Shown here one piece after another: positions 55,342 to 64,000 of a DNA stretch of 64,000 nucleotides (positions within the stretch are counted from its first letter, which is position 1; each line of letters opens with the position of its first letter). Location of the stretch: NCBI RefSeq assembly GCF_001750285.1, contig NZ_MAMP01000020.1:307374-371373 (forward strand). Direction: 5' to 3'. Origin of the DNA: Domibacillus iocasae. GTDB lineage: Bacteria > Bacillota > Bacilli > Bacillales > Domibacillaceae. The notes under the pieces are model-generated. The model did not search any database. It saw only the letters and a list, made by a program, of their open reading frames with translations, and had not been told where the DNA came from. A program made the position numbers and the translations under genes.

Positions 55342-55463
55342 TTAAAAGTGCCTCCTTCAAATAATTAGTTGTTTTTATCATTACTCGTTTAATATATAAG
55401 GTTCAAAGGCTAAATACGCCGCGTCATGCGGCAACGCCTCTGTGACCTGCGTCGTGCAGGCCC

Positions 55464-55748
55464 TTAGCCAATAATAGCTAGAATATCGTTTTCGCGGAGC
55501 AATAAGTATTCTACGCCTTCATATTTTACTTCTGTTCCTGCGTATTTTGAGAAGATGATGCGGTCGCCTTCAGCAACTTCAAGTGCTACACGCTCTCCGC
55601 TGTCAAGCACACGTCCTGTACCCACTGCCACGACTTTGCCTTCCTGCGGCTTTTCTTTCGCCGAATCTGGAAGTACAATTCCGCTGGCTGTTTTTTCTTC
55701 AGATTCTACCAATTCAATTACTACGCGATCACCTAGTGGTTTTAACAA
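55464..55748 (-). CDS. groES: Co-chaperonin GroES (10 kDa)
   Basis: 94 aa. '[42 protein letters not shown]' contains the mobile loop that docks on GroEL, and '[32 protein letters not shown]' the C-terminal part. Caps the GroEL cavity. Strong GAGGAGGG ribosome site. Separated from groEL by 122 bp that is GC-richer than usual, with short tandem CGTCATGCGGC/CGTCGTGCAGG-like elements. Confidence 0.97.
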   Translation of the reverse strand: MLKPLGDRVVIELVESEEKTASGIVLPDSAKEKPQEGKVVAVGTGRVLDSGERVALEVAEGDRIIFSKYAGTEVKYEGVEYLLLRENDILAIIG

Positions 55749-55784
55749 GTGAAACCCTCCTCAAAAATGATTAAATATGTTTTA

Positions 55785-55811
55785 TTAGCACTCTACTCTG
55801 ATGAGTGCTAA
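55785..55811 (-). promoter_or_regulatory. CIRCE operator (HrcA)
   Basis: TTAGCACTC-9 bases-GAGTGCTAA, an exact match to the CIRCE consensus, placed between promoter and groES. Confidence 0.97.
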
Positions 55812-55944
55812 CACAAGTATTATAATAAGGGAAACCGCCTCTCATTTGCAAGCGTAAAGAAAAAAAATTTTCAGACTGCTTATTTGAAGCGGATTCTGTT
55901 CAATAGTACAATAAACGTATGTATTGAAAAGAAGGAGTTTTTTC

Positions 55945-56664
55945 GTGAAAAAAGAATATGGATGGATTTTAATCACGTACATTTTAATGCAGTTTTCCGG
56001 TCTTATCGGTGGGCCGCTGCTTTATAAAGCAGGTGTTCCGGAAGCGCTTGTCCCTGGTTACTGGACCGTGATCAGTTTCGCCTTAGCAACACTAATTATT
56101 CTGATTATGTTATGGCGGTCAACGTATCGCAATGCCATTGAGCGGCAGGCGCCTGTTTCGGCTGCTTGGGCTGTAGTATGGTCAATTCTAGGTGTTTTTA
56201 TGGCGTTTGCCGCTCAAATTATTGCGGTTAGCATAGAAACAAAAATCGGCATTCCACAAGGCTCAGAAAATACTCAGCAGATCATCGAGCTTGTCCAAGG
56301 GCTGCCGCTTGTGATTTTGTCAGTCGCTGTATTTGGACCGATTTTAGAAGAAATTGTGTTCCGCAAAATTATTTTCGGATCGCTTTATAACCGTATGCCA
56401 TTTTTCTTCGCAGCGCTTATTAGTTCTCTCGTGTTCTCTGTTGCGCACACAGAACTCGAGCACACGATATTATATGCAGCGATGGGCTTTACATTCGCAT
56501 TTCTTTATGTAAAAACAAAACGAATCATTGTGCCGATTATGGCGCATGTCTCTATGAATACATTTGTCGTGCTTATGCAGTACGTGTTTGCGGACGACAT
56601 TCAGGAAATGATCCGAAAAGCGGAGGAGATGGAACAAATGTCGCAATGGATCAGCTGGTTTTAA
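55945..56664 (+). CDS. ydiL: CPBP-family intramembrane metalloprotease, YdiL-like
   Basis: 239 aa from GTG 55945 (MKKEYGWILITYI), with GAAGGAG upstream; the frame runs a little further back from a TTG. Six or more membrane segments; motif 1 'FGPILEEIVFRKIIFG' (EExxFR), motif 2 'SLVFSVAHTELEH', motif 3 'PIMAHVSMN' are those of the CPBP (Abi/CAAX-like) glutamic/metal-type proteases. Context (divergent from groES and next to ydiK) matches ydiL of B. subtilis. Substrate unknown. Confidence 0.88.
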   Translation: MKKEYGWILITYILMQFSGLIGGPLLYKAGVPEALVPGYWTVISFALATLIILIMLWRSTYRNAIERQAPVSAAWAVVWSILGVFMAFAAQIIAVSIETKIGIPQGSENTQQIIELVQGLPLVILSVAVFGPILEEIVFRKIIFGSLYNRMPFFFAALISSLVFSVAHTELEHTILYAAMGFTFAFLYVKTKRIIVPIMAHVSMNTFVVLMQYVFADDIQEMIRKAEEMEQMSQWISWF

Positions 56665-56676
56665 GGAGGAAAATAA

Positions 56677-56871
56677 GTGCAGTCATATTTAACAAGAGGG
56701 ATTTTTTTTAACATACTCGGTTTCTTTTTTGTCTTTCTCGCGATTCAAGACGTAAACCAAAATGAATTCGGCTTTTTCACCTATTTGCTTATTTTGCTGG
56801 CAACGATGGATATTGGCACCGGTATCCGCATGATGCTTACGCATTTCAAGCTAAAAAAAAGCCAAAAATAA
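56677..56871 (+). CDS. ydiK: YdiK-like small membrane protein
   Basis: 64 aa, two hydrophobic helices (~8-25 and ~32-55), basic C-terminus KKSQK. GTG 56677 follows AAGGAGG. Overall size, hydrophobicity and position between ydiL and tatC match B. subtilis YdiK (DUF4305). Function unknown. A 9-bp hairpin CCATTAGTG/CACTAATGG at 56882-56915 follows. Confidence 0.82.
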   Translation: MQSYLTRGIFFNILGFFFVFLAIQDVNQNEFGFFTYLLILLATMDIGTGIRMMLTHFKLKKSQK

Positions 56872-57033
56872 AGCGAGTCTTCCATTAGTGGGATTTCTTC
56901 ATCCCTCACTAATGGCTAGCCCCGTTCTACTGTCGCTAAGTTCTCTGCCAGCGCTTTGAACAATCGACAGTACGAACCCGATTAGCCGCTGAAAAATACA
57001 TGGGATTCTTACTGCCCGTTAATGTGGAAAAAC

Positions 57034-57053
57034 CCGTCCAGCTTATTGGACGG
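57034..57053 (-). terminator. Terminator of tatAC, overlapping the tatC stop
   Basis: CCGTCCA (57034-57040) pairs with TGGACGG (57047-57053); the tatC stop codon lies in the loop. On the minus strand the stem is followed by GTTTTTCC. Confidence 0.7.
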
Positions 57054-57801
57054 ATTTTTCTTGTTGGGCTTGTTTTGTTTCTGCCTGCTGCATTTTTTTA
57101 AAGCCAATTTTTGATACGAAAATACTCACTTCATACAAGATAAACAGCGGAACACTGACCATCATGTGCGAGAAGATATCCGGCGGCGTAATAAGCGCGG
57201 CAATCACCAGCAAAACAAAATACGCATAGCGGCGGATCTGTCCTAAAAACTGCGGTGTTATAATACCGAGCCGCGTTAAAAACAGCGTAACGACCGGCAG
57301 CTGAAATAAAATGCCGAATGGAATGGTTGTTTGAAATAAAAACTGGAAGTACTCATTGATGCCAATGACCTGTTCAATATTTAAGTCTCCGGACAGCTTC
57401 ATCATAAAATGAATAATGTACGGAAATAAAATAAAGTAAGAAAACGCCAGTCCGCCTAGAAACAGCAAAACAGAGGCTGGAATATAGCTGAGCGTAACCC
57501 GCCGTTCTTTTTCATGAAGGCCAGGGCTGACAAATGCCCACAGCTGATACAAAATAACCGGAGACGTTAAAATAATACCAATTACAAAAGCCATCTGAAA
57601 ATAAATTTTGAGCGGGTCGGTCACACGAAATGCATTCATTGTTAATGCCGCTGCTTCATCGGCGTGCTGCAAGTAATGAATAATTGGCTTCGCAAAAAAC
57701 AGTCCACCAATCACTGCAATAAAAAAGAAAACAACGACAATCATCAGCCGTTTTCGAAATTCTTCTAGATGTTCATATATTGTCATATCCTGCTGACTCA
57801 T
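57043..57801 (-). CDS. tatC: Sec-independent protein translocase TatC
   Basis: 252 aa, six membrane helices. The N-terminus 'TIYEHLEEFRKRLMIVVVFF' has the conserved HLxELRxR signal-binding element. 'GINEYFQFLFQTTIPFGILFQLPVV' and 'AALITPPDIFSHMMVSVPLFILYE' hold the conserved Glu/Pro/Asp residues of the cytoplasmic-facing loops. Receptor for twin-arginine signal peptides. Same operon as tatA (18-bp gap). Slightly longer than average because of a charged tail ending KSVQ. Confidence 0.95.
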   Translation of the reverse strand: MSQQDMTIYEHLEEFRKRLMIVVVFFFIAVIGGLFFAKPIIHYLQHADEAAALTMNAFRVTDPLKIYFQMAFVIGIILTSPVILYQLWAFVSPGLHEKERRVTLSYIPASVLLFLGGLAFSYFILFPYIIHFMMKLSGDLNIEQVIGINEYFQFLFQTTIPFGILFQLPVVTLFLTRLGIITPQFLGQIRRYAYFVLLVIAALITPPDIFSHMMVSVPLFILYEVSIFVSKIGFKKMQQAETKQAQQEKSVQ

Positions 57802-57819
57802 TTGTCAATCATCCTAACA

Positions 57820-58005
57820 TTACTTGGACTCTTTTTTGTCCTCTGACTGATCGTCATCATCATCGGCTAATCCTTTTGTAGAGTTTTTAAACTCACGCAA
57901 TGTATCACCGGCTGCTCGTCCGAGTTCCGGAAGTTTTTTCGGTCCGAAAATCAAAAGCGCTGCCGCGCCGATTACAACCATGCTGCCAACACCTACCATT
58001 GGCAC
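57820..58005 (-). CDS. tatA: Twin-arginine translocase component TatA
   Basis: 61 aa. Membrane helix 'VGSMVVIGAAALLIFGPKKLPELGRAAGDTLREFKNST' shows the TatA/E pattern FGPKKLPELGRAxG (hinge and amphipathic helix), followed by an acidic tail. Together with TatC it forms the minimal Bacillus Tat system that exports folded proteins. TatAy-like by context. AAAGGGAGGTG before the start. Confidence 0.95.
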   Translation of the reverse strand: MPMVGVGSMVVIGAAALLIFGPKKLPELGRAAGDTLREFKNSTKGLADDDDDQSEDKKESK

Positions 58006-58069
58006 ACACCTCCCTTTTCCTTATCATAACTGATTTAACCGCGCAATACCATGATCATTTTTCAACAGA

Positions 58070-58708
58070 TTAATCAGGATAGTTTTTCAAAAAATAGACA
58101 AGCGACTGCAGCTCAATCGCTAAATCAATATGATGAACGCGGATTTCCGGCGGCACATTTAACCTTGCCGGTGTAAAGTTTAAAATGCCCTTAATATCTG
58201 CCGCGACCAGCCGATCGGTGATCGTTTGTGCTGCTGTTTGCGGAATCGTTAAAATAGCAACAGGCACATGTAAATCAGCAAGCGTCTTTTCAAGATCATC
58301 CATATGATAAATTGGCACATCACCAATTTTGGTGTTGACTTTGCTTTCTTCCACATCAAACGCGACTTGAATTTTCGTGTTGTTGTTTTTCAGAAAGTTG
58401 TAATTTAGAAAAGCCGTCCCTAAATTTCCAACACCAATAAGCGCCACATTGGTTACCTCATCTTGATCAAGTGTTTTTCGGAAAAAAGACAGCAAATAGC
58501 TGACATTGTAGCCATATCCTTTTTTGCCGAGCGCACCGAAATAAGAAAAATCCCGTCGAATTGTCGCCGAATCTACTTTCACTGCTTCACTTAATTCCGC
58601 AGATGATACCCGCTGTTTTCCAGATGAATGCAGGTTTTGGATAAATCGATAATATAAAGGCAGACGCTTCGCCGTTGCTTGTGGTATTTTCATCGAATCA
58701 TTATTCAT
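58070..58708 (-). CDS. rex: Redox-sensing transcriptional repressor Rex
   Basis: 212 aa. N-terminal winged helix ('[52 protein letters not shown]'), then a Rossmann domain with '[24 protein letters not shown]' binding NADH/NAD+ and the C-terminal helix '[17 protein letters not shown]' that swaps into the partner. Senses the NADH/NAD+ ratio to control fermentation and respiration genes. Divergent from the ABC-F gene. Confidence 0.96.
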   Translation of the reverse strand: MNNDSMKIPQATAKRLPLYYRFIQNLHSSGKQRVSSAELSEAVKVDSATIRRDFSYFGALGKKGYGYNVSYLLSFFRKTLDQDEVTNVALIGVGNLGTAFLNYNFLKNNNTKIQVAFDVEESKVNTKIGDVPIYHMDDLEKTLADLHVPVAILTIPQTAAQTITDRLVAADIKGILNFTPARLNVPPEIRVHHIDLAIELQSLVYFLKNYPD

Positions 58709-58855
58709 TTTTTTCCCTCCAACATGATACCGCTTCCATGTTCTTTTTTTGTGTTAATACAATCATAAATCTTTGTAGCGTTTTTCACAAGAACTGCTTC
58801 TTTTTCATTGCCGGAAGTGCGCACCTCAAGTAAAGTGGATAGTGAGGTGAAAAAC

Positions 58856-60778
58856 ATGATTCTTCTGCAAGTACAGCAGCTTTCGAAATATTATGGAGCT
58901 GAACTTATTTTATCGAATATTAAGCTCGAAGTGCAGTCAGGCGACCGGATCGCGCTCGTCGGCCGTAATGGCGCAGGCAAATCGACGCTGCTAAAAATAA
59001 TTGCCGGACAGCTTTCACATGAAGAAGGCGCGATTATGAAACCAAAAGATGTAACGATTGGCTATCTGGCGCAGGATACTGGTCTTGAATCCGATTTGTC
59101 CATCTGGGACGAAATGAACAGCGTTTTTGACCATTTACGTGAGATGGAACAAAAACTGCGGTCGCTTGAAGCAGATATGGCCAATCCGGATATATACAAT
59201 GATCCAACACGGTACAATCAAGTAATGACTGCCTATGATCAGCTGCAAAATGAATTTAAAGAAGCGGGCGGTTACCAATATGAAGCAGACTTGCGTTCAA
59301 TTTTACACGGCTTCCGCTTCCATGATTATGACTATGGAACACTTATTTCCACGTTAAGCGGCGGACAAAAAACACGTCTTGCTCTTGCGAAGCTTTTATT
59401 GACAAAACCGGATATTCTCATTCTTGATGAACCGACTAACCATCTTGATATCGATACCCTCTCATGGCTCGAACACTATTTACAAGGATATTCAGGCGCG
59501 ATTCTGATTGTTTCTCATGACCGCTACTTCCTGGATAAAACCGTGAATCAGGTGTATGAGGTTTCTCGTCATAAAATCCGCAAGTTTACCGGCAACTACA
59601 GCAAATATTTAACACAAAAAGCCGAGCAGTTTGAACGAGAAATGAAACAATACGAAAAGCAGCAGGAAGAAGCCACAAAGCTTGAGGACTTTATTCAGCG
59701 AAATATTGCCCGGGCCTCCACCACAAAAAGAGCCCAAAGCCGTCGCAAGCAGCTTGACCGGATGGAGATGATGGCGCGTCCTGACGGCGACGAAAAGCCG
59801 CCTGGCATGCTTTTTGATATAAATAGGCAAAGCGGAAATGAAGTGTTGAATATTGATCAAGTGGCGATTGGCTACAATGGTGAGAAAATCGGAACGGATT
59901 TGTCCTTTTCGGTTACACGCGGTGACAGTATCGCACTTGTTGGACCAAACGGCGCCGGGAAGTCAACATTATTGAAATCCATTATCGGTGTCCTCCCGCT
60001 GATTGGCGGCCGCATTGGGCATGGTGCCGGCGTCGAAATCGGCTATTATGATCAGGAGCAGTCCCATTTAAACCGGGCGAAAACAGTGCTGGCAGAGTTG
60101 TGGGATGACTATCCAGGCACACCGGAAAAAGAGATTCGTTCCATTCTTGGTACCTTCCTTTTTTCAGGAGATGATGTGCTGAAACCCGTTGCGGCATTAA
60201 GCGGCGGCGAAAAAGCCCGCTTGGCACTTGCAAAGCTGACAATGCAAAAAGCAAATTTTCTTATTCTGGATGAACCGACCAATCACTTGGATCTTGACAG
60301 CAAAGAAGTGCTGGAAAATGCGCTTATTGATTATCCAGGCACGCTTTTGTTTGTCTCTCATGACCGCTATTTTATTAATCGGATCGCCACGAAAGTAATC
60401 GAACTCGACAAAGAAGGCGTCACCGTCTATCTTGGTGACTATGACTACTACGTTGAAAAGAAAAATGAACAAGAAGAGCTTGCTGCACTTGAAACAGTTC
60501 AATCTGTTGTGAAGACTGCAAAACCTGCAGCCGCTGATTCGTATAAAACGGATAAAGAGCAGCGAAAAAAAGACCGGCAAAAAGCACGGCGTATTGAAGA
60601 GATTGAAACAGAAATTGCGGCGTATGAAGAAAAAATCACTGAAGTGGAGGAGCTTCTTTGTCTGCCTGAGATTTATGAGGATCATGAAAAATCACTATCC
60701 CTTCAGCAACAGCTCGATAATGCGAATAATGCGATCGAACAATTGATGGATGAATGGGAGCAATGGCAATCTAAGTAA
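58856..60778 (+). CDS. ydiF: ABC-F family ATPase, YdiF-like
   Basis: 640 aa from ATG 58856 (MILLQVQQLSKYYG), with GTGAGGTGAA upstream; the frame continues upstream without support. Two ATPase cassettes: Walker A GRNGAGKST and GPNGAGKST, signatures LSGGQKTRLALAK and LSGGEKARLALAK, Walker B ILDEPTNHLD twice. The linker of ~80 residues ('YEKQQEEATKLEDFIQRNIARASTTKRAQSRRKQLD') and a C-terminal coiled coil are typical of ribosome-associated ABC-F proteins. No membrane domains. The relation to ribosome rescue or antibiotic protection is a family inference. Confidence 0.92.
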   Translation: MILLQVQQLSKYYGAELILSNIKLEVQSGDRIALVGRNGAGKSTLLKIIAGQLSHEEGAIMKPKDVTIGYLAQDTGLESDLSIWDEMNSVFDHLREMEQKLRSLEADMANPDIYNDPTRYNQVMTAYDQLQNEFKEAGGYQYEADLRSILHGFRFHDYDYGTLISTLSGGQKTRLALAKLLLTKPDILILDEPTNHLDIDTLSWLEHYLQGYSGAILIVSHDRYFLDKTVNQVYEVSRHKIRKFTGNYSKYLTQKAEQFEREMKQYEKQQEEATKLEDFIQRNIARASTTKRAQSRRKQLDRMEMMARPDGDEKPPGMLFDINRQSGNEVLNIDQVAIGYNGEKIGTDLSFSVTRGDSIALVGPNGAGKSTLLKSIIGVLPLIGGRIGHGAGVEIGYYDQEQSHLNRAKTVLAELWDDYPGTPEKEIRSILGTFLFSGDDVLKPVAALSGGEKARLALAKLTMQKANFLILDEPTNHLDLDSKEVLENALIDYPGTLLFVSHDRYFINRIATKVIELDKEGVTVYLGDYDYYVEKKNEQEELAALETVQSVVKTAKPAAADSYKTDKEQRKKDRQKARRIEEIETEIAAYEEKITEVEELLCLPEIYEDHEKSLSLQQQLDNANNAIEQLMDEWEQWQSK

Positions 60779-60786
60779 GTGAGAGG

Positions 60787-60911
60787 ATATCCACAGCCTC
60801 TCTTTTTTTTATCCACACAAAAACAACAAATATTCTGCTATTTGCAAGGGTTTCCACAGTTTTATACACATTACCCACAGGATGTGAATGAATTTATCCT
60901 CTTTATACACA
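60787..60911. promoter_or_regulatory. DnaA-box cluster between the ABC-F gene and tsaD
   Basis: Exact TTATNCACA boxes at 60809-60817 (TTATCCACA), 60862-60870 and 60903-60911 (TTATACACA). One-mismatch boxes at 60787-60795 (ATATCCACA) and 60871-60879 (TTACCCACA); two mismatches at 60850-60858. All read in the same direction. B. subtilis carries a DnaA-box cluster in the equivalent gcp-ydiF interval, which binds DnaA and limits initiation. Confidence 0.85.
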
Positions 60912-60942
60912 AAAAAAGAGACATTCTGCATGAGAATGTCTC
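60911..60942 (-). terminator. Terminator of the tsa operon
   Basis: GAGACATTCT (60918-60927) and AGAATGTCTC (60933-60942) pair perfectly; on the minus strand the stem is followed by seven Ts that overlap the last DnaA box. Confidence 0.88.
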
Positions 60943-60947
60943 CCCTT

Positions 60948-61967
60948 TTAAAACTGTTCGATATCAAGGCCCGGGTGGCCATTCATATCCATCCCGTCTC
61001 GTTTTCCCTGCTCATATAACACCGTGCCCGCTGCTGCAATCATGGCCGCGTTGTCCGTACAAAGTGATAGTGGTGGAATAACGAGATCGATATTATTTAA
61101 GTCATCAAACGCTTTTTCTAATGCTGCGCGTAGTCCTTTATTGGCTGCCACGCCACCTGATAGAAGCACTTGCTTCACATTGTATTCTTTTGCGGCGCGA
61201 ACTGTCTTTTCTGTCAGCACTTCAACGACACTTGCTTGAAAGCTTGCAGCCAGATTTTCTGGAATAATTATTTCTCCCCGCTGTTCCGCATTATGAACCG
61301 TATTAATAACGGCTGATTTTAAGCCGCTGAAGCTGAAATCATACGAACCTTCTTCCAAACGTACACGCGGCAGCCCGTATATATCCTGTCCTTCCGCTGC
61401 CAGCCGGTCAATATGCGGACCGCCTGGATAAGGAAGATGCAGCGTACGGGCGACTTTATCATAAGCTTCCCCGGCTGCATCGTCGCGTGTTTCCCCGATC
61501 ACTTTAAACAATCCATGCTCCTTCATGTATACAAGTTCTGTGTGACCACCCGACACGACGAGTGACAGAAGCGGGAACGTCATTTCTTTCACAAGACGAT
61601 TAGCATAAATATGCCCGGCAATGTGATGAACACCGATCAGCGGCAGATTATGAGCAAATGCAATTGCCTTTGCCGCATTAACGCCAATTAACAAAGCACC
61701 GACCAATCCAGGTCCTTTCGTTACCGCAATTGCGTTCATATCGCTGAATGTTAATCCTGCCTGTTCAAGTGTTTCATTGAGCACTGAAATAATCTGCTCT
61801 ACATGATGACGTGACGCAATTTCCGGCACGACGCCGCCAAATCGTTTATGACTTTCGATTTGTGACGACACAACGCTTGACACAATCTCCGTACCATTTT
61901 TTATGATGGCCGCTGCCGTTTCATCGCAGCTCGTTTCAATCCCAAAAATATATGTGTCTTTTTTCAT
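60948..61967 (-). CDS. tsaD: tRNA threonylcarbamoyladenosine synthase subunit TsaD
   Basis: 339 aa from ATG 61967, overlapping the rimI stop by one base (TAATG). Kae1/Gcp ASKHA fold: '[15 protein letters not shown]', metal ligands in 'VHHIAGH' (residues ~115 and 119), '[16 protein letters not shown]', '[15 protein letters not shown]'. Transfers the threonylcarbamoyl group to A37 of ANN-decoding tRNAs with TsaB and TsaE, which are encoded upstream in the same operon. An upstream GTG (61982) would add five residues. Confidence 0.96.
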   Translation of the reverse strand: MKKDTYIFGIETSCDETAAAIIKNGTEIVSSVVSSQIESHKRFGGVVPEIASRHHVEQIISVLNETLEQAGLTFSDMNAIAVTKGPGLVGALLIGVNAAKAIAFAHNLPLIGVHHIAGHIYANRLVKEMTFPLLSLVVSGGHTELVYMKEHGLFKVIGETRDDAAGEAYDKVARTLHLPYPGGPHIDRLAAEGQDIYGLPRVRLEEGSYDFSFSGLKSAVINTVHNAEQRGEIIIPENLAASFQASVVEVLTEKTVRAAKEYNVKQVLLSGGVAANKGLRAALEKAFDDLNNIDLVIPPLSLCTDNAAMIAAAGTVLYEQGKRDGMDMNGHPGLDIEQF

Positions 61968-62413
61968 TATAAATTCACCCACATTACTAAAGCATCTTCT
62001 TGATTATCGGTATAGTACTGCTTCCGGATTCCACCCGGCTGCAAACCGAATTTCTTGTATAATGTCATCGCGGGAATATTGCTGACTCGAACTTCAAGTG
62101 AAAGAACGGACCCTCCATGTTCCCTCGCTTTTTCGATCATAAAGCCAAGCAGTTCGCTGCCACAGCCTTTCCCTCGAAACTCAGGCAAAATAGCGATGTT
62201 TGTTATCTGCACTTGATCGTACACAACCCACATACCGCAATAGCCGATAATAAGGCCGCCCTGTTCAGCCGTATAATAATGGGCATATTGATTAATCGCG
62301 ATTTCCCGTTCAAATGCTTCTTTTGGCCACGGAATGGTAAAGCTGGCCAATTCTACTTCAAGGACAGCTGGAATGTCTTCTATGACCATTGGTCGAATAC
62401 GCAGATCACTCAC
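61967..62413 (-). CDS. rimI: Ribosomal-protein-S18 N-acetyltransferase RimI
   Basis: 148 aa from GTG 62413 ([14 protein letters not shown]), with AAGGAG seven bases upstream; ATG 62419 is too close to that site. GNAT fold: '[23 protein letters not shown]' is the acetyl-CoA loop (Q/RxxGxG/A), and '[38 protein letters not shown]' the C-terminal RimI motif. Acetylates the S18 N-terminus in E. coli. Overlaps tsaB by 8 bp and tsaD by one. Confidence 0.94.
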   Translation of the reverse strand: MSDLRIRPMVIEDIPAVLEVELASFTIPWPKEAFEREIAINQYAHYYTAEQGGLIIGYCGMWVVYDQVQITNIAILPEFRGKGCGSELLGFMIEKAREHGGSVLSLEVRVSNIPAMTLYKKFGLQPGGIRKQYYTDNQEDALVMWVNL

Positions 62414-63113
62414 GGCCATTCTCCTTCTTTTCCTTCGCTTCGAGCCATTTTGCTTCCGCCTCGGCCAGACGCGCATAATTCGGCACGACTGCTGCCGGAT
62501 CATTTTCTGTTTCTTTTCCGAGCGTTAAAAGAGCAGCCGGGCGTGTGTATGGTACGGCTTTTCCTGCAAATACAGCCGACTCACCCATTTGTTCCGCAAT
62601 TGTTTTTTCATGTAAAATGCTTTCCTGGCCAACAAACAGGATTGTTTCTTTTTGGCGAAGCAGCTCTTTACACCAATCCGTTACTAATACATTCCTGTCT
62701 TCAAACACCGTTTCTACTGTACCATTTGATAAACGGTACAAACCAGTAAAAACTTGACCTCGCCGAGCATCGAATATTGGACAAACAAGACCGTCAATAA
62801 CAGGAGCAGACGCTGCTAATGAGGCAAGCCCTGAAACGGCCGCAACCGGAATATTCAGCGTCCACGCCAGTGTTTTTGCGATTGTCACACCGATGCGGAC
62901 GCCTGTATAAGAACCTGGACCATTAGCCACAATAATTTTCTCCAACTCGTCCGGTTTTATCTCCACATCGTTCATTAAAGACTGAATAGCAGGCATGACC
63001 CGAACTGAATGATTTTTTTTTACATTTGTCACCTGTTCAGCCAGCAGGACATCCCCATCTGCTAAGCCAATCGACAATGTATAAGTGGATGTATCAATCG
63101 CTAATATTTTCAA
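62406..63113 (-). CDS. tsaB: tRNA threonylcarbamoyladenosine biosynthesis protein TsaB
   Basis: 235 aa, ASKHA fold of YeaZ type: '[21 protein letters not shown]', 'KIIVANGPGSYTGVRIGVTIAKTLAWTL', 'VSGLASLA', 'CPIFDARRGQVFTGLY'. It dimerises with TsaD as its scaffold in t6A synthesis. Overlaps tsaE by 20 bp and rimI by 8. Length and motifs standard. Confidence 0.96.
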   Translation of the reverse strand: MKILAIDTSTYTLSIGLADGDVLLAEQVTNVKKNHSVRVMPAIQSLMNDVEIKPDELEKIIVANGPGSYTGVRIGVTIAKTLAWTLNIPVAAVSGLASLAASAPVIDGLVCPIFDARRGQVFTGLYRLSNGTVETVFEDRNVLVTDWCKELLRQKETILFVGQESILHEKTIAEQMGESAVFAGKAVPYTRPAALLTLGKETENDPAAVVPNYARLAEAEAKWLEAKEKKENGRE

Positions 63114-63576
63114 TCGTCTTCACCTTCTCAAGAACGCGGTCATATCGATCCCCGTTTACTGTTAGTTTTATTTTGCGCTGTCCTTCCACACCTGTATGGA
63201 AAAGATTAATCTGTATATACTCGTCCGGAAGCTGGTCAGCAATTAAATGCGCCCACTCCACCACAGTGATCCCGTCTCCAAAAAAATATTCATCAAACCC
63301 TAAATCTTCTTCGGATTCTTCCCCTAATCGATAAACATCCATATGGTAGAGGGGATAAATCCCTTCATATTCTTTGATGATAGTAAACGTTGGACTGTTC
63401 ACGTTTTTTGCTACACCAAGTGCTTTTGCTAAATATTGTGTAAAAGTTGTTTTGCCCGCACCTAGATCGCCTTCGAGTAATAGCACATCTCCTGGAAGAA
63501 GTGCATCTGCCAGTGTTTTTGCAAAAAAACTCAAGTCCTGCAAGTTATGAATGATCCACGTATAAGAAGATTTCAT
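63094..63576 (-). CDS. tsaE: tRNA threonylcarbamoyladenosine biosynthesis ATPase TsaE
   Basis: 160 aa. Walker A '[23 protein letters not shown]', switch region '[14 protein letters not shown]' and '[34 protein letters not shown]' are all typical of YjeE/TsaE. It activates the TsaBD complex. First gene of the operon, directly after the rrn/tRNA terminator; ATG preceded by AAAGAAGGCGG. Confidence 0.96.
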   Translation of the reverse strand: MKSSYTWIIHNLQDLSFFAKTLADALLPGDVLLLEGDLGAGKTTFTQYLAKALGVAKNVNSPTFTIIKEYEGIYPLYHMDVYRLGEESEEDLGFDEYFFGDGITVVEWAHLIADQLPDEYIQINLFHTGVEGQRKIKLTVNGDRYDRVLEKVKTIENISD

Positions 63577-63601
63577 TAGTCCGCCTTCTTTCCTCGAAAA
63601 A

Positions 63602-63632
63602 AAACCTTAGGATAGTGATGATCCTAAGGTTT
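63602..63632 (-). terminator. Terminator of the rRNA/tRNA operon
   Basis: AAACCTTAGGAT (63602-63613) pairs perfectly with ATCCTAAGGTTT (63621-63632); followed on the minus strand by T8. It separates the tRNAs from tsaE. Confidence 0.9.
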
Positions 63633-63680
63633 CTGATTGTATCGTTATTATATCGAATAATTATGTAATCTAAAAGTAAA

Positions 63681-63757
63681 TGGCGGTCCGGACGGGACTC
63701 GAACCCGCGACCTCCTGCGTGACAGGCAGGCATTCTAACCAACTGAACTACCGGACC
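63681..63757 (-). tRNA. tRNA-Asp (GTC)
   Basis: 77 bases including encoded CCA. Acceptor GGTCCGG/CCGGACC, anticodon loop CTGTCAC (anticodon GTC), T-loop GGTTCGAGTCC. Confidence 0.97.
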
Positions 63758-63763
63758 AAATGA

Positions 63764-63837
<74 letters not shown>

Positions 63838-63870
63838 ACGATAAAATAGAATATAATAGTTAAATTCACA

Positions 63871-63986
63871 GCCAGGCGGCGTCCTGCTCTCACAGGGGGA
63901 AACAACCAACTACCATCGGCGCTGAAGAGCTTAACTGCAGTGTTCGGGATGGGAACGGGTGTGACCTCTTCGCTGTAGCCACCTGA
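63871..63986 (-). rRNA. rrf: 5S ribosomal RNA
   Basis: ~116 bases with the Bacillus-type core 'AAGAGGTCACACCCGTTCCCA', 'GAACACTGCAGTTAAGCTCTTCAGCGCCGATGG' in two blocks and closing stem TCAGGTGGC/GCCGCCTGGC. The end points are approximate. The window stops before any 23S sequence. Confidence 0.93.
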
Positions 63987-64000
63987 CTATGAAGTTCGAA

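Overview
The window looks like chromosome of a spore-forming Bacillaceae (Bacillus sensu lato; species not determined). Evidence: a gene block in the same order as the Bacillus subtilis ydi region (tsaE-tsaB-rimI-tsaD / ABC-F / rex-tatA-tatC / ydiK-ydiL / groES-groEL), CotX-type spore coat genes, a seven-gene Mrp antiporter operon, LicT antitermination upstream of a bgl operon, a CIRCE operator, and Firmicute-style strong Shine-Dalgarno sites with frequent GTG/TTG starts.

Layout. 1-22 kb is host chromosome with some decay: a cut-off YkvI-like transporter, a short tyrosine recombinase with a Lys in the first catalytic Arg position, a Usp-domain gene divergent from mrpABCDEFG, an alkaline-phosphatase-superfamily gene, small genes with a CotX-like coat pair, a PHA-synthase fragment, licT and a bglP-bglA operon behind two tandem RAT/terminator switches, two paralogous lipoproteins, and a broken integrase. 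22.06-53.72 kb is a mobile element of about 31.7 kb, which I call an integrative and conjugative element (ICE). It is inserted exactly in the last codons of groEL and flanked by a 19-bp direct repeat (22057-22075 and 53706-53724). 53.7-64 kb is conserved core: groESL, ydiL/ydiK-like genes, tatC/tatA, rex, ABC-F, a DnaA-box cluster, the tsaD-rimI-tsaB-tsaE operon, then tRNA-Asp, tRNA-fMet and 5S rRNA closing an rrn operon.

Inside the element, the left arm (22.4-33.8 kb) is a composite type I restriction-modification locus: HsdR, HsdS, HsdM, a second HsdM fused behind an ADP-ribosylglycohydrolase domain, and a degenerate methylase fused to a specificity domain. An internally duplicated HEPN-like protein follows. 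The middle (34-44.5 kb) is a compact VirB/VirD4 conjugation module resembling staphylococcal trs systems. It is divergent around a GC-rich structured intergenic region, the best oriT candidate. A 20-bp promoter/operator-like motif recurs before most of its transcription units. The relaxase and a barstar-like gene can only start at ATT codons. A 52-bp perfect palindrome ends the module. The right arm holds a SEC-C/membrane-protein cargo pair, replication/excision/repressor/integrase genes, and a DGQHR-domain plus RelA/SpoT-synthetase-like gene pair pressed against attR.

The strongest candidates for undescribed biology are the ADP-ribosylglycohydrolase-HsdM composite R-M locus, the DGQHR/RelA-like pair, the SEC-C/membrane pair, and the ATT-started barstar coupled to a protein with four ribbon-helix-helix-like repeats. 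All functions are read from sequence alone; no database search was run.
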